Shown in pieces: positions 48,910 through 58,300 of a stretch of 64,000 nucleotides of DNA. Origin of the DNA: RPQJ01 sp963793675 (GTDB lineage Bacteria; Pseudomonadota; Gammaproteobacteria; Steroidobacterales; Steroidobacteraceae); the NCBI GenBank assembly GCA_963793675.1, contig CAWCBA010000010.1, forward strand, positions 372,001 to 436,000, in the 5' to 3' direction. The notes beneath the pieces were generated by a model. It saw only the letters and a program-made list of their open reading frames with translations, did not search any database and was not told where the DNA came from. Made by a program: the position numbers and the translations under genes. Every line of letters begins with the position of its first letter. Within the stretch, counting starts at the first letter, position 1.

Positions 48910-48926
48910 AGGGAGAGCAGTGTCGA

Positions 48927-51511
48927 TCAGAAGCGGTAGTTCAACTCGACGCCGTACGAGTCGCCCGGCGCATCGTGGATGAACGAGCCACCGAACTCCG
49001 GCGCCGGGATGATCTCGGCGAGGTACTTCTCGTCGCCGACGTTGCGGCCCCACGCCGTCACGCCCCAGCTGTCACCCTGCAGGGTGAGGCGGGCATTGAA
49101 GACGGCGTACGGGTCGCGCACCTGCTTCGAGAACTCGCCCTGGCCGAAGCCGAAGTAACCGAACAGGTTGGGCAGGCGGTCCTGCTGGACCGGGTGGAAC
49201 CAGGTCTCGCCGACGAACGAGCCGTCGACACGCGCGATCAGTGCCAGCGAATCGGAAAGCGGGAACCTGGCTTCGGCGCCGATGTTGCCCGTGTACTCCG
49301 GTGCGTACGGCACCTCGTTGCCCTTCGTGTACGGACGGCCGGTGTACTTGTCGATCTTGCCGTCGGTGAAGCCGTACCCGCCGAAGACCGTGAACATGTC
49401 GTTGATCTGCCAGCGGGCGTCGATCTCGGCGCCCTTGATCGTGACGTCGTCGATGTTGGTGACGGCGCGCAGCAGGCCGAACGGGCCGGCGAAGAAGTTG
49501 AAGAACTGCATGTCTTCGACCTTGGTGTAGAACAACGCTGCATTGACGCTGAGCGAGCGCTCCAGGAAGTAGGACTTGAAGCCGAGTTCGGCGGCCTTCG
49601 AGACTTCCTTCTTGAACGTGTCGTTGACGTCCGTCAGGTTGAGCGTGGACGACGAGTCGCAGGCCGGCGGGAAGGTTCCGTTCGGTGTTGTCCCCCAGGC
49701 ACAGCGGCGTGCTGCCGGCGAGGCCGTAGAACGTGTTGACGGTGGCCGCGCTGCCCGACGAGTTGAAACCGCCGCTGCGGAAACCATAGCCGTAGGACGC
49801 GAACAACGCGAAGTCGTCCGTGAGCTTCCAGTTGGCCGAGAGCTTTGGCTGCAGTTGCTCGAAGGTCTTGCTGCGGTCCGGGATCCCGGCCGTCGCGTAG
49901 GCCGGGTTCACGGTGTAGGCGGGGTTGATGTAGGGGTTGCTGAAGAAGCTGAAGCCCGGCGTCTGCGCGCGGCAGGACGTGGTGTCGGTGCTGGTGCAGA
50001 CCGGCACGTTGTTGCTGACCTGGCGGTCTTCGCTGTCGAAGCGCAGCGCGAGGGCCAGTTCGAGGTTGTCCATCACGTCGTAGGCGATCTGGCCGAACAC
50101 GGCGTAGACCTTGCTGCTGTAGTCGTCGTCGTACAGCAGGTCGGTCGGGTTCGGGCCGGTGGTCGGACACGAACGGACGCGCCTTGAAGCCCTGCGCCAG
50201 GTCCGAGCCCTGCGACACGACTACGTGACGATCGATGTTGGCGAAATAGGCGCCAGCCACCCAGCGCAGCGGCTGGTCGCCGGGGGAGGTGAGGCGGACT
50301 TCGAGGCTCAAGTCTTCCTGGTCGCGCTGCTGGTACTGGTAGCCGCCGCAGGTGGACGGGCCATACGGCGGCAGGAAGCCGGCGGCACCGCCGCCTGCCG
50401 GCGTGAACCAGATGCTCGACGGGATGCCGAAGAATGGAGCTTCATAGCCCGGGTCCGTCAGGTTCGCGTCGTTGGTGGCCTGGCAGGTGGCGTCCAGCGC
50501 ATACAGCAGGAACGCGTCGCTGGTGCCGTCGGTCAGGAAGTAGTTGGTCTGGTCGTTGTAGGCCAGGTAGCTCGTCAGCGTGCCGATGCCGACGTCCCAG
50601 TCGCCCTTGATCGAGAGGTTGATGTTCTCCTGCTCGTTCTGCGGGTCGACGTTGTTGATGTAACGGAAGTTGTGCTTGTTCGGGTCCTCGTAGAACGCCG
50701 GACCGACGAACGGCGCAACGTCGGCAAGCGCGATCGACGCATTGAAGTTGATGGCGCCCGAATCGAGCTTCGAGTACTTCGCCTTGAAGTCCATGTCGCC
50801 GCCGAGCAGGCCGAACAGCAGGCGGCCCGAGATGCCCGATTCCTCGAAACGATCGACGCAGTCGTCGCAATTGTTCTTGAGGTTCTTCCACTGGCCGTCG
50901 GTCTTGCGCGTGTAGGCGGAGAGCGAGCCCTTCACGCCGTCCGTGAGCCCGCCGCCCAGGTAGATGCTGCCGTTGTAGCTGTTGTAGGAGCCGTAGCCCG
51001 CCTTGAGTTCGGCCTCGAACTCGTCGCCCGGCTTGCGCGTCGTCAGGATCAGCGCGCCGGCAAGGGCGTTGCGCCCGTAGAGCGCGCCCTGCGGACCCTT
51101 GAGGACTTCGATCTGCGTGACGCCCGACAGCTCCTGGTTGAGCGCCTGCGGGTTGGTCTGCAGCACGCCGTCGATGACGAGCGCGAAGTTGGTCTCGGAG
51201 TCGCGGCCGGTGTTGATGCCGCGGATGTTGAGTTGCATGTCGCCGGCTTCGGCCGTCTGCACCTGCGAGACGCCGGTCGTCAGCGCGATGAAGTCCTGCG
51301 GGCGCTCGATGCCGGCGCTCTTGATCTCGGCGGCCGTGAAGGCGGTGATCGAGACGGGCACGTCCTCGATGCGCTCTTCGCGCTGTCGCGCGGTCACCAC
51401 GATCTCTTCGAGCTGACCGGTCTCTGCCGCCTGCAACACCGTTGGCACCGCGATGAGCGATGCGCCGTGCGCGGCGGCGAGGGCGAACAATCGAGTCTTG
51501 CCATGTTTCAT
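48927..51511 (-). CDS. TonB-dependent receptor (frameshifts near 50155 and 49690)
   Basis: About 860 residues. Signal (TRLFALAAAHGASLIAVPTVLQA), TonB box and plug (QLEEIVVTARQREERIEDVPVSITAF, DFIALTTGVSQVQ, IEVLKGPQGALYGRNALAGALILTT) and a barrel ending DSYGVELNYRF. The plug style (EDVPVSITAF) is that of the FecA/pesticin-like group common in sphingomonads and xanthomonads with broad organic substrates. Two breaks: KARPFV to TTGPNPTDLLYDDD, and DNTERNLP to PACDSSSTLNL. A divergent promoter region separates it from ppc. Confidence 0.88.
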
Positions 51512-51576
51512 GTGTGGTCCCCGTACTGAAAGGTCGGATGTGCCCCAGCGGGCAAGCTCCCCATGCTCGCGGCGAA

Positions 51577-51606
51577 CATAGCATCCGTTCCGGCGAAGTT
51601 ACAATA
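51577..51606 (-). promoter_or_regulatory. Candidate promoter of the TonB receptor at 48.9-51.5 kb
   Basis: On the minus strand TTGTAA (51606-51601), 18 bases, then TATGTT (51582-51577) preceded by TGC, an extended -10. It lies in a short AT-rich pocket unusual for this genome, about 65 bases from the ATG. Confidence 0.5.
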
Positions 51607-51697
51607 TAAGTAAGACAATAGGACAAGCCGGGGCGGGGGCGGGCCAGCTCACACCGACGTTGCCCCGTAGCAACAGTGGGTCCGGTGCCGGCTCTGC

Positions 51698-51703
51698 TAG
51701 CAT
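51698..51703 (+). promoter_or_regulatory. Candidate extended -10 box of ppc
   Basis: TGCTAGCAT contains TAGCAT, similar in form to the TGCTACCAT boxes before aguA and the patatin-barrel gene. It would give a leader of about 75 bases. Confidence 0.3.
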
Positions 51704-51784
51704 GCGCGGACTGGTTCTTGCACGATTCATCACCACCGCCCGCCGCGCCCCGGACCTCACCCAAGTTTTCCGCTCCTCGCGGTC

Positions 51785-54535
51785 ATGGCACGCAAAGACA
51801 TTTCGTTCACGGCAAAGGATGTGGCGCTCCGCGAGGACGTCCACACGCTCGGCGGCCTCGTGGGCGAGGTGTTGCGGGACCAGGGCGGCGACGCCTTTTT
51901 CGACCAAGTGGAGGGTGACCGGCAGGTGGCGATCCGCCGCCGCGACGGCGACCCGGAGGCTGCAGTGCAGCTCGTGGTGCGGGCCGACAGCCGGGCCCCG
52001 GAGCAGGCCGCCGAAATGATCCGGGCATTCGGCACGTGGTTCCAGATGGTGAACATGGCCGAGAAGGTGCATCGCGTGCGCCGGCGGCGGCAGTACCTGA
52101 ACGACAGCAGCACCCACCAGCCCGGCGGTCTCGCCGAATGCTTCCAGAAGCTGCGCTCGATCGGGTACAGCCTGCCGCAGGTGCTGGAACTGCTCGGGCG
52201 ACTGAGCATCGAGCCGGTCTTCACTGCGCACCCCACCGAATCGACGCGCCGCACCCTGCTGCGCCAGCAGCAGCGCATCGCGAGCCTGCTCATGACACGG
52301 CTCGATCCGTCGCTGACACCGGTCGAGCGCCGCACGACGCTGGAGCGCGTGCGCAGCGAGCTCACCACCGGCTGGCAGACCGCAGACAACTCGCGCGAGA
52401 AACTGACCATCGCTGACGAGCGCGAGCACGTGCTCTTCTTCCTGGTCGAGGTCGTCTACGACGTGATCCCGGTCTTCTACGAAGAGATCGAGGAATCGCT
52501 GGTGCTCATCTACGGTGATGAGGCTCGGAATGCGAGGGTTCCCGAACTGCTGCATTTCGGCTCGTGGGTCGGCGGCGACATGGACGGCCTGCCGGACGTG
52601 CACGCCAAGACGATCCGCGAGAGCTGCGCCCGTCATCACGCGCTGATCGTCAACCGGTACTTCCTTGAAGCGCAGCGCCTCGCCGAAAAGCTGAGCCAGA
52701 GCGGGCGGCGCACGCCGGACATCCCGCAGGCCCTGCGCGATCGCATCGAGCACTACAAGTCGGTGGTGCCGGCCGCGCGCGCGAGCGCACCGTCGGGCCA
52801 CGATGAGATGCCGTACCGCGTGCTGCTTGGCCAGATTGCGGAGCGGCTGCGCGCCACGTACGACCACCGCTCGGGCCAGTACGAGCGCGTGGACCAGCTG
52901 ACCGACGACCTGCAGATCATCGTGAACAGCCTCGAGGCCAATCGTGGCCGCTACGCGGGGCTGTTCCTCATCCGGCGCTTCCTGCGTCGAGTGCGGACCT
53001 TCGGGCTGCACCTTGCAACACTCGACGTGCGCCAGAACGCCGAGGTGCACCGGCAGATCGTCGGTCGCGCCCTCGCGGAACCGGACTGGGATACGCGCCC
53101 GGCCGCGGAGCGCATCGATCGACTGCGGGACGCGCTGGCCCGGGACGAATCGCCGCCCGAGGTGCTCGAGGCGGCCGGCAAGCGCGCGCTCTGGGTGTTC
53201 GAGGCGATGGACTATTGCCGGCACCGGTACGGCCAGGCCGCGGTCGGCTCGTATGTCGTCAGCATGGCCCGCGACATCGATGACGTGCTCTCCGTGCTGC
53301 TGCTCGCCCGCTGGGCGGGCCTCGTCGATGGCAAGAACGGCCAGGTCCCCCTCGACGTCGCGCCGCTGCTCGAATCGGTCGCCGCACTGGATGCGGCGGG
53401 GTCGACGCTCGCGCGCCTGCTCGCCGACCCGATTTACCGCGACCACCTGGCCGCGCGCGGCAACCGGCAGGTCGTGATGATCGGTTACGCCGACAGCAAC
53501 AAGGAATCGGGGATCGCCTCATCGCGCTGGCTGCTGCGCAAGGCCCAGGAGGCCATGCTCGCTGCGTGCGAGCAGGCCGGCGTGCAATTGACGGTGTTCC
53601 ACGGCCGCGGTGGCGGAATCAGTCGCGGCGGCAGCCGGACCGAGGCTGTCGTGAGCAGCCTGCCCACGGCCGTCGCGAGCGGGCAACTGCGCGTTACGGA
53701 ACAAGGCGAAACGATCAACGACCGCTACGGCCTGCAGCCGATCGCGTTGCGCACGTTCGAGCAGGGCCTCAATACCCTCGCTTTGGCCGTCGCGGGTCAG
53801 CGGCGCGAGACCGTCAAGCCGGGCTGGCAGGACGCGGTGCAGCTGCTCTCGGAAGCGAGCCGGACGCGCTACCGTGGTTTCGTGCATGAGGATCCGGGCT
53901 TTTTCGAATTCTTCCAGGCGGTCACGCCGGTCGATGTGATCGAGCGCATGCAGATCGGCTCGCGGCCCATGGTGCGGGGCAGCGGCAGCGGCGTAGGCAC
54001 GATCCGTGCCGTGCCGTGGATGTTCGCGTGGTCCCAGAGCCGGCACATGCTGCCTGGCTGGTTCGGCGTGGGCACCGGCCTGACGGCGGTCATCGGCGCA
54101 CACGGCGAGGCGCTGCTCGGCGAGATGTACCGGGACTGGCCGTTCTTCGAAGGGCTCGTGGACGACGTCGAGATGCGACTCGCCCGCGCCGACATGGACA
54201 TCGCCTGGCATTACGAGAGCCTGTACCCGGGCAACGTCGAGCGGTATTCGACGGTGATCCGGCAGGAGTACGACCTGACCCGCCGCCTCGTCCTGCAACT
54301 CAAAGGCTGCGCGCGGCTGCTCGACGCCGAGCCCACGCTGCAGCGATCGATCTGGCTGCGCAACCCGTACGTCGACCCGATCCACCTGATGCAGGTGCAG
54401 TTGCTGCGTCGCTGGCGCGAAGCGGGCTCGCCGAACGGCAAGCACCGCGACGGCGACGACCCGAACTGGCGGCTGTTTCCGGCACTGGTGGCGTCCGTGA
54501 ACGCCATCGCGCACGGCCTGCAGGGTACGGGCTGA
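51785..54535 (+). CDS. ppc: Phosphoenolpyruvate carboxylase
   Basis: Carboxylates PEP to oxaloacetate to refill the TCA cycle. 916 residues, complete. Motifs: EPVFTAHPTESTRRTLL (about 140-156), FGSWVGGDMDGLPDV, RRFLRRVRTFGLHLATLDVRQN, MIGYADSNKESGIASSRW, LTVFHGRGGGISRGGSRT and the C-terminal LLRRWREAGSPNGKH followed by a short tail ending GLQGTG. In the best-known enzymes the corresponding texts are GYSDSGKDAG and FHGRGGSIGRGG, so the active-site loops vary here; both variants keep the Arg and His. The frame is unbroken over 2.75 kb. Confidence 0.95.
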   Translation: MARKDISFTAKDVALREDVHTLGGLVGEVLRDQGGDAFFDQVEGDRQVAIRRRDGDPEAAVQLVVRADSRAPEQAAEMIRAFGTWFQMVNMAEKVHRVRRRRQYLNDSSTHQPGGLAECFQKLRSIGYSLPQVLELLGRLSIEPVFTAHPTESTRRTLLRQQQRIASLLMTRLDPSLTPVERRTTLERVRSELTTGWQTADNSREKLTIADEREHVLFFLVEVVYDVIPVFYEEIEESLVLIYGDEARNARVPELLHFGSWVGGDMDGLPDVHAKTIRESCARHHALIVNRYFLEAQRLAEKLSQSGRRTPDIPQALRDRIEHYKSVVPAARASAPSGHDEMPYRVLLGQIAERLRATYDHRSGQYERVDQLTDDLQIIVNSLEANRGRYAGLFLIRRFLRRVRTFGLHLATLDVRQNAEVHRQIVGRALAEPDWDTRPAAERIDRLRDALARDESPPEVLEAAGKRALWVFEAMDYCRHRYGQAAVGSYVVSMARDIDDVLSVLLLARWAGLVDGKNGQVPLDVAPLLESVAALDAAGSTLARLLADPIYRDHLAARGNRQVVMIGYADSNKESGIASSRWLLRKAQEAMLAACEQAGVQLTVFHGRGGGISRGGSRTEAVVSSLPTAVASGQLRVTEQGETINDRYGLQPIALRTFEQGLNTLALAVAGQRRETVKPGWQDAVQLLSEASRTRYRGFVHEDPGFFEFFQAVTPVDVIERMQIGSRPMVRGSGSGVGTIRAVPWMFAWSQSRHMLPGWFGVGTGLTAVIGAHGEALLGEMYRDWPFFEGLVDDVEMRLARADMDIAWHYESLYPGNVERYSTVIRQEYDLTRRLVLQLKGCARLLDAEPTLQRSIWLRNPYVDPIHLMQVQLLRRWREAGSPNGKHRDGDDPNWRLFPALVASVNAIAHGLQGTG

Positions 54536-54557
54536 CTCCGACTGCAGTTTTCCCTTG

Positions 54558-54586
54558 TTGACTGCGCAAGTCGCGAGGAATAGCGT
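54558..54586 (+). promoter_or_regulatory. Candidate promoter of the H1-like gene
   Basis: TTGACT (54558-54563), 17 bases, TAGCGT (54581-54586). A 68-base leader follows with AAGGGAG ten bases before ATG 54661. Confidence 0.45.
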
Positions 54587-54660
54587 CCTCAGGTCAGGCG
54601 CGACGGTGTTCGCCACCGACGCAACTCACGCCAACCAAGGGCAAAGGGAGATCGATTCAC

Positions 54661-55227
54661 ATGGCAGCGAAGAAGAAAGCGCGTCGCGCGGCGCCGCGCA
54701 AGGTCCGCAAGTCGAAGGCCACCAAGACCAGGCGCAAAGTCGTAACGAAGGCGAAGGCCACCAAGGCCAGGCGCAAGGTCGTCCGGAAGGCGAAAGTCGC
54801 CAAGGCCAAGCGCAAAGTCGTCAGGAAAGCGAAGGTCGCCAAGGCCAGGCGCAAGGTCGCGAAGGCCCGCAGCACTGCGGCCAGCCGCCGTGTCGCAGCA
54901 GTGAAGGCGGCCGCACGCAAGGTGCCGGCTCGTACGCGCGCAGCCGTCAAGAAGGCCGTCAACAAGTTGCCGCCGTCTGCCAAGCGCGCCCTGCGCAAGG
55001 CTGACCGCAACCTGAAGTCGGCCGAAAAGAGCATCGTCAAGGCGGTGAAGTCCGCGCAGAAGAAGGCCTCGAAGACCGCCGCGCAGGCGGGTTCGATGGT
55101 CGACGCCGCCCAGGCGTCGGCCGAAAAGCAGGCGACGTCGATGCTGGATTCGGCCAAGGAAATGGCGACCAAGGTCAGCGACACGGTGCAGAGCGCCGTC
55201 GGCAACCTGGTGCCGGGCGAAAAGTAG
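54661..55227 (+). CDS. Histone-H1-like basic repeat protein
   Basis: 188 residues, nearly half Lys, Ala and Arg. The first 70 residues hold about four near-identical 13-residue units such as KATKARRKVVRKA and KVAKAKRKVVRKA, the same style as AlgP and other H1-like nucleoid proteins. The C-terminal half is amphipathic helix (AEKSIVKAVKSAQKKASKTAAQ, SMLDSAKEMATKVSDTVQ). It probably binds DNA non-specifically. The repeats can expand or contract by recombination, so strain length variation is likely. Alone between ppc and a terminator hairpin. Confidence 0.8.
   Translation: MAAKKKARRAAPRKVRKSKATKTRRKVVTKAKATKARRKVVRKAKVAKAKRKVVRKAKVAKARRKVAKARSTAASRRVAAVKAAARKVPARTRAAVKKAVNKLPPSAKRALRKADRNLKSAEKSIVKAVKSAQKKASKTAAQAGSMVDAAQASAEKQATSMLDSAKEMATKVSDTVQSAVGNLVPGEK
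54715..54870 (+). repeat. 39-base tandem repeat in the H1-like gene
   Basis: Four units of 39 bases encode K-A/V-T/A-K-A/T-R/K-R-K-V-V-x-K-A. Units differ at several wobble positions, so the array is not freshly duplicated. Confidence 0.7.
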
Positions 55228-55248
55228 TCCTGATTCCTTGAATCCGGC

Positions 55249-55275
55249 GCTCCCTCCCGCACCACGGGAGGGAGC
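55249..55275. terminator. Perfect hairpin between convergent H1-like and NUDIX genes
   Basis: GCTCCCTCCCG-CACCA-CGGGAGGGAGC: eleven perfect pairs with a five-base loop, 22 bases after the H1-like stop. A two-way terminator for the convergent genes. Confidence 0.65.
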
Positions 55276-55293
55276 TCGTATCCGGACGCGACT

Positions 55294-56194
55294 TCAGCGC
55301 ATCCGCGGGAACCGCATCCGCGACGGCAAGGCCGTCAAATAGTCCGGATAGCTCGCAAGCGTTCTGCACCCCTCACCGGGCGCCTGCTGGTAGTGCTCGT
55401 CCCAGGGCAGCACGATTTCGAGTTCGTCGGTGCCCACTTCGACCATCTTCGGCAGGATCGGCGGCACGATCCGCGTGCGCTCGGCTTCGAGCATCGCGGC
55501 CAGGCCGCCATGAAGGCGATTGCTGCTCCACAAGTCCTCGAGCGTGGCGCGCGTTGGCGGCGCCATCTTCATCTCGCCGCTCGCCAGGTGCGCGCGCACG
55601 CCGGCCTCGGTGAGCCACGCGTGGTGGGTGAGTTCGCCCAGATCGACGCTCGCCTCCTGGTCGGGCGGCACCGTCAGTGCGAAGAAGCGCGTGTCGAAGC
55701 GCCGCTTCTCGTAGGACGGTGTGATCCAGTGCGACCAGTACACCAGTCGCTCGACGTCGAGCACCAGGTCTTCGTCGACCAGCATGCGTGCGAACTCGGT
55801 GGCGTCGGCCGATGCGCGCTACGCGCCGTGCGGTGACGCGCGAGTGTCTTTCCGAGCCCCAGTGCCCGCCGCCGCGTGGCCGTGCCAGCAGCACGCCCGA
55901 CTCCTCGAAGGTTTCGCGGCAGGCGGCCAGCAGCAGGCCGCGTGCGGTTGCGACGTCGATCGTGTCCTGGTCGGCGCGGATGCCGAGCATGCGGGAGCCG
56001 GTGTCGGCGATGGCGGCCTGGTCAGCGCGCGCGGCCAGTTCGGGCGCGAGGTCCGACGCTTCCATGCGACCGCCGGGAAATACCCACAACCCGCCCATGA
56101 ACGACAGGCCGGCGGCACGCCTGGTCAGGAGCACCTGCAGGCCGTCGCCGCTTTCCCGCAGCAGCAGGACCGTCGCGGCGTGGGGAATCGTCAT
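55294..56194 (-). CDS. NUDIX hydrolase (frameshift near 55820)
   Basis: About 299 residues. AATVLLLRESGDGLQVLLTRRA, GGLWVFPGGRMEASD and the Nudix helix ACRETFEESGVLLARP are present, but about 50 residues lie between the first Gly/Glu of the Nudix box and the RExxEE helix, as in the NUDT19/CoA-diphosphatase-like branch. After the break (near GGGHWGSE) the second half follows: MLVDEDLVLDVERLVYWSHW, ITPSYEKRRFDTRFFALTVPP. Hydrolyses a nucleoside or CoA diphosphate by family. It starts 13 bases after the oxidoreductase gene, so they form one unit. Confidence 0.75.
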
Positions 56195-56207
56195 TACCGC
56201 GGAAGAC

Positions 56208-57221
56208 TCAGGTCAGTTTGACCAGTTGCTTGCCGAAATTCCTGCCACGCAGCATGCCTATGAACGCTTCAGGTGCAGCGGCCAGCCCGTTCGCGACCGA
56301 CTCGCGGTACTTGATCCTGCCGGTCGCGACACCCTTCGCGAGTTCGCCGAGTGCCTGTGGCCAGAACTCGAGGTGCTCGGACACGATGAAGCCGCGCAGC
56401 GAAAGCCGGCTGACGAGCAGGGCGCGCGTGTTGTGGATGGCGATGTCGCCGCCTTCGTAACCGGCGATGAGTCCGCACACCGCGATGCGGCCGAACGCAT
56501 TCATGCGGGCCAGTGCGGCATCGAGGCCGACGCCGCCGACGTTCTCGAACAGGCAGTCGATGCCGTTCGGCGCGACTTCCTTCAGTGCGGCGCTCATCGA
56601 GCGGACGTCCTTGTGCTCGCGGTGGTCGACGCAGGCATCGAACCCGAGTTCGTCACGGACGTAGGCGCATTTCTCGGGACCACCGGCGATGCCGACCGCG
56701 CGACAGCCAGCCATTTTTGCAAGCTGGCCCACGACGGAACCCACCGCGCCGCTTGCGGCGGAGACCAGCACCGTTTCGCCGGCCTTGGGCTTGCAGATCT
56801 CGTTCAGGCCGTACCAGGCCGTGACGCCGGGCATGCCGACCGGGCCGAGATAGGCGGAGAGCGGGACGTGCTTCGTGTCGACCTTGTTGAGACCGGTGCC
56901 GTCGGAGAGCCCGTATTCCTGCCAGCCGAGGAAGCCGAGCACGGCATCGCCGGGTGCAAACTTCGGATTCTGCGAAGCTTCGACGATGCCCACCGTGCCG
57001 CCAAGCATGGTCTCGCCGATCGCCTGCGGCGCCGAGTACGACTTGGCATCGTCCATGCGGCCGCGCATGTACGGATCGAGCGACAGGAAGTGATTGCGCA
57101 CCAGGACCTGGCCTGGACCCGCGCTGGGGACGGGAACGCGCTCGAGCCGGAAGTTATCCGGCGAGACGGCGCCGCCCTGCGGGCGGCTGGCAAGGACGAT
57201 GCGCTGGTAGGTCTGGGTCAT
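56208..57221 (-). CDS. NADP-dependent MDR oxidoreductase (CurA/PTGR type)
   Basis: 337 residues of the zinc-free medium-chain reductase family that reduces 2-alkenals, enones or quinones with NADPH. QRIVLASRPQGGAVSPDNF, SLDPYMRGRMDD, GGTVGIVEAS, then the nucleotide motif VLVSAASGAVGSVVGQLAKM with GIAGGPEKCAYVRDELGFD and VCGLIAGYEG near the end. No zinc cysteines. ATG 57221 has GAGGAG about ten bases upstream; the earlier ATG 57251 is less likely. Could serve aldehyde detoxification. Confidence 0.9.
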   Translation of the reverse strand: MTQTYQRIVLASRPQGGAVSPDNFRLERVPVPSAGPGQVLVRNHFLSLDPYMRGRMDDAKSYSAPQAIGETMLGGTVGIVEASQNPKFAPGDAVLGFLGWQEYGLSDGTGLNKVDTKHVPLSAYLGPVGMPGVTAWYGLNEICKPKAGETVLVSAASGAVGSVVGQLAKMAGCRAVGIAGGPEKCAYVRDELGFDACVDHREHKDVRSMSAALKEVAPNGIDCLFENVGGVGLDAALARMNAFGRIAVCGLIAGYEGGDIAIHNTRALLVSRLSLRGFIVSEHLEFWPQALGELAKGVATGRIKYRESVANGLAAAPEAFIGMLRGRNFGKQLVKLT

Positions 57222-57324
57222 GGGGTGAGTGCTCCTCGTGCGAAGGAGCATCTTCGCACGGGGGATGGCCCAGTGTCCGGCGTGGGCGGTTGCTTCGCCC
57301 AGATTCCAGCGCCGAGCCAGCCGG

Positions 57325-58300
57325 TCAGTCCATTGTCACGGTCCCTATCGCTGAACATGTCGCTGTTCGATCAACCGACCAAAATACGATGTTTGCCGGC
57401 ACGGCAGTTGCATTGCGTATCGAATGTAGTGCCAAGGTGCTTCGAATGGTCACTTCCGCGGATTTCATCGCCACGCCATTTAGGAGTACTGGCCGGTCCA
57501 AGTGAAGCGTGGCGGACTCGGCCGTACATATTTTGAAGTCTCCAGCGATGCGGTTCGCCTCCGAGTAACGGATGCCACATCCCAGGGGTCGAAACGACAA
57601 TTGAACTTCGACGGTCTGGCATAATTCGTCGACTCTCAAGATTCGTACTGGAACCTCACCGACGGCAGTTTGATTGCTCGGTACCGCCACCACGAGATTA
57701 GTACCGTTGGGTAGCCTGTATGGGGCGACGGTCGACGGGGATGAGAACGTCCGCGTCTCACTTCGATCGGACTCGCCCCAATTTCGGGTGGTCTTGGCAA
57801 TGCCAGAGGCTGTTGTGCCGTCCGGCCGTCGAATTCACGGCATCGCTGACGTAATGAGATCCTGCGCGCCCTCCTCGCAACAGACCGGTCATGCTCATTG
57901 CTTCCAGTTCAGCCGGCGACATCGCGCGTTGGACGATCTCTGGGCGGCCGGACTTGAGTGTCGAGCGGAATTTGCGGCGCGCCGCAATGCTTTCGCAGGC
58001 GCCAGGATCGACTGGCACGGTTTGACGACGTCGCAAACGGTGAAACCGACATAGAGGATGGCCGTGGCGCTCTCGCCCCGTTGCGCAGCGTCGTACGCAT
58101 CCTTGGCGTCGTGGACGGGCGAGAGGATCAGGATGTCGACTGCATTGATGCCGAGATCGACGAAGAGACGTTCGAGGTTTTCCTGCGCGTACTCGTCGTC
58201 GACAGCGGTCTCGGCCCAGGTCGACGTCGCCACGGCGTTGCGTCCCGTGCCCGGTGCGCCTGCGTACAAGATGGCGCCGCCGCAGGTCGGCGAGAACGTC
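57325..58300 (-). other. Toxin-tip region of the Rhs protein, lower GC, frameshifted
   Basis: Downstream of the Rhs core in three frames: CGAGTFSPTCGGAILYAGAPG, FVDLGINAVDILILSPVHD, VGFTVCDVVKPCQSI, then MSPAELEAMSMTGLLRGGRAGSHYVSD, RTAQQPLALPRPPEIGASP, and FSSPSTVAPYRLPNGTNLVV...VGEVPVRILRVDE. The GRxGSHYVSD...LALP...FSSPSTVAP run resembles a C-terminal module I recall from other Rhs toxins. G+C is about 52-53% in 57361-57480 against two-thirds around it, as expected of swapped toxin tips. No separate immunity gene can be defined; the tail to 57325 (122 codons from GTG 57693) may be that or the toxin end. Confidence 0.45.

Noticed and set aside
46942..48939. 665-codon plus-strand ORF opposite the CoA-transferase and GNAT genes
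   Set aside because: Its translation is low-complexity, Arg/Val-rich and has no family pattern, while the opposite strand encodes two clear enzymes. A high-GC shadow frame.
50159..51529. 456-codon plus-strand ORF opposite the TonB receptor
   Set aside because: Antisense shadow; the receptor on the minus strand has signal, plug and barrel motifs.
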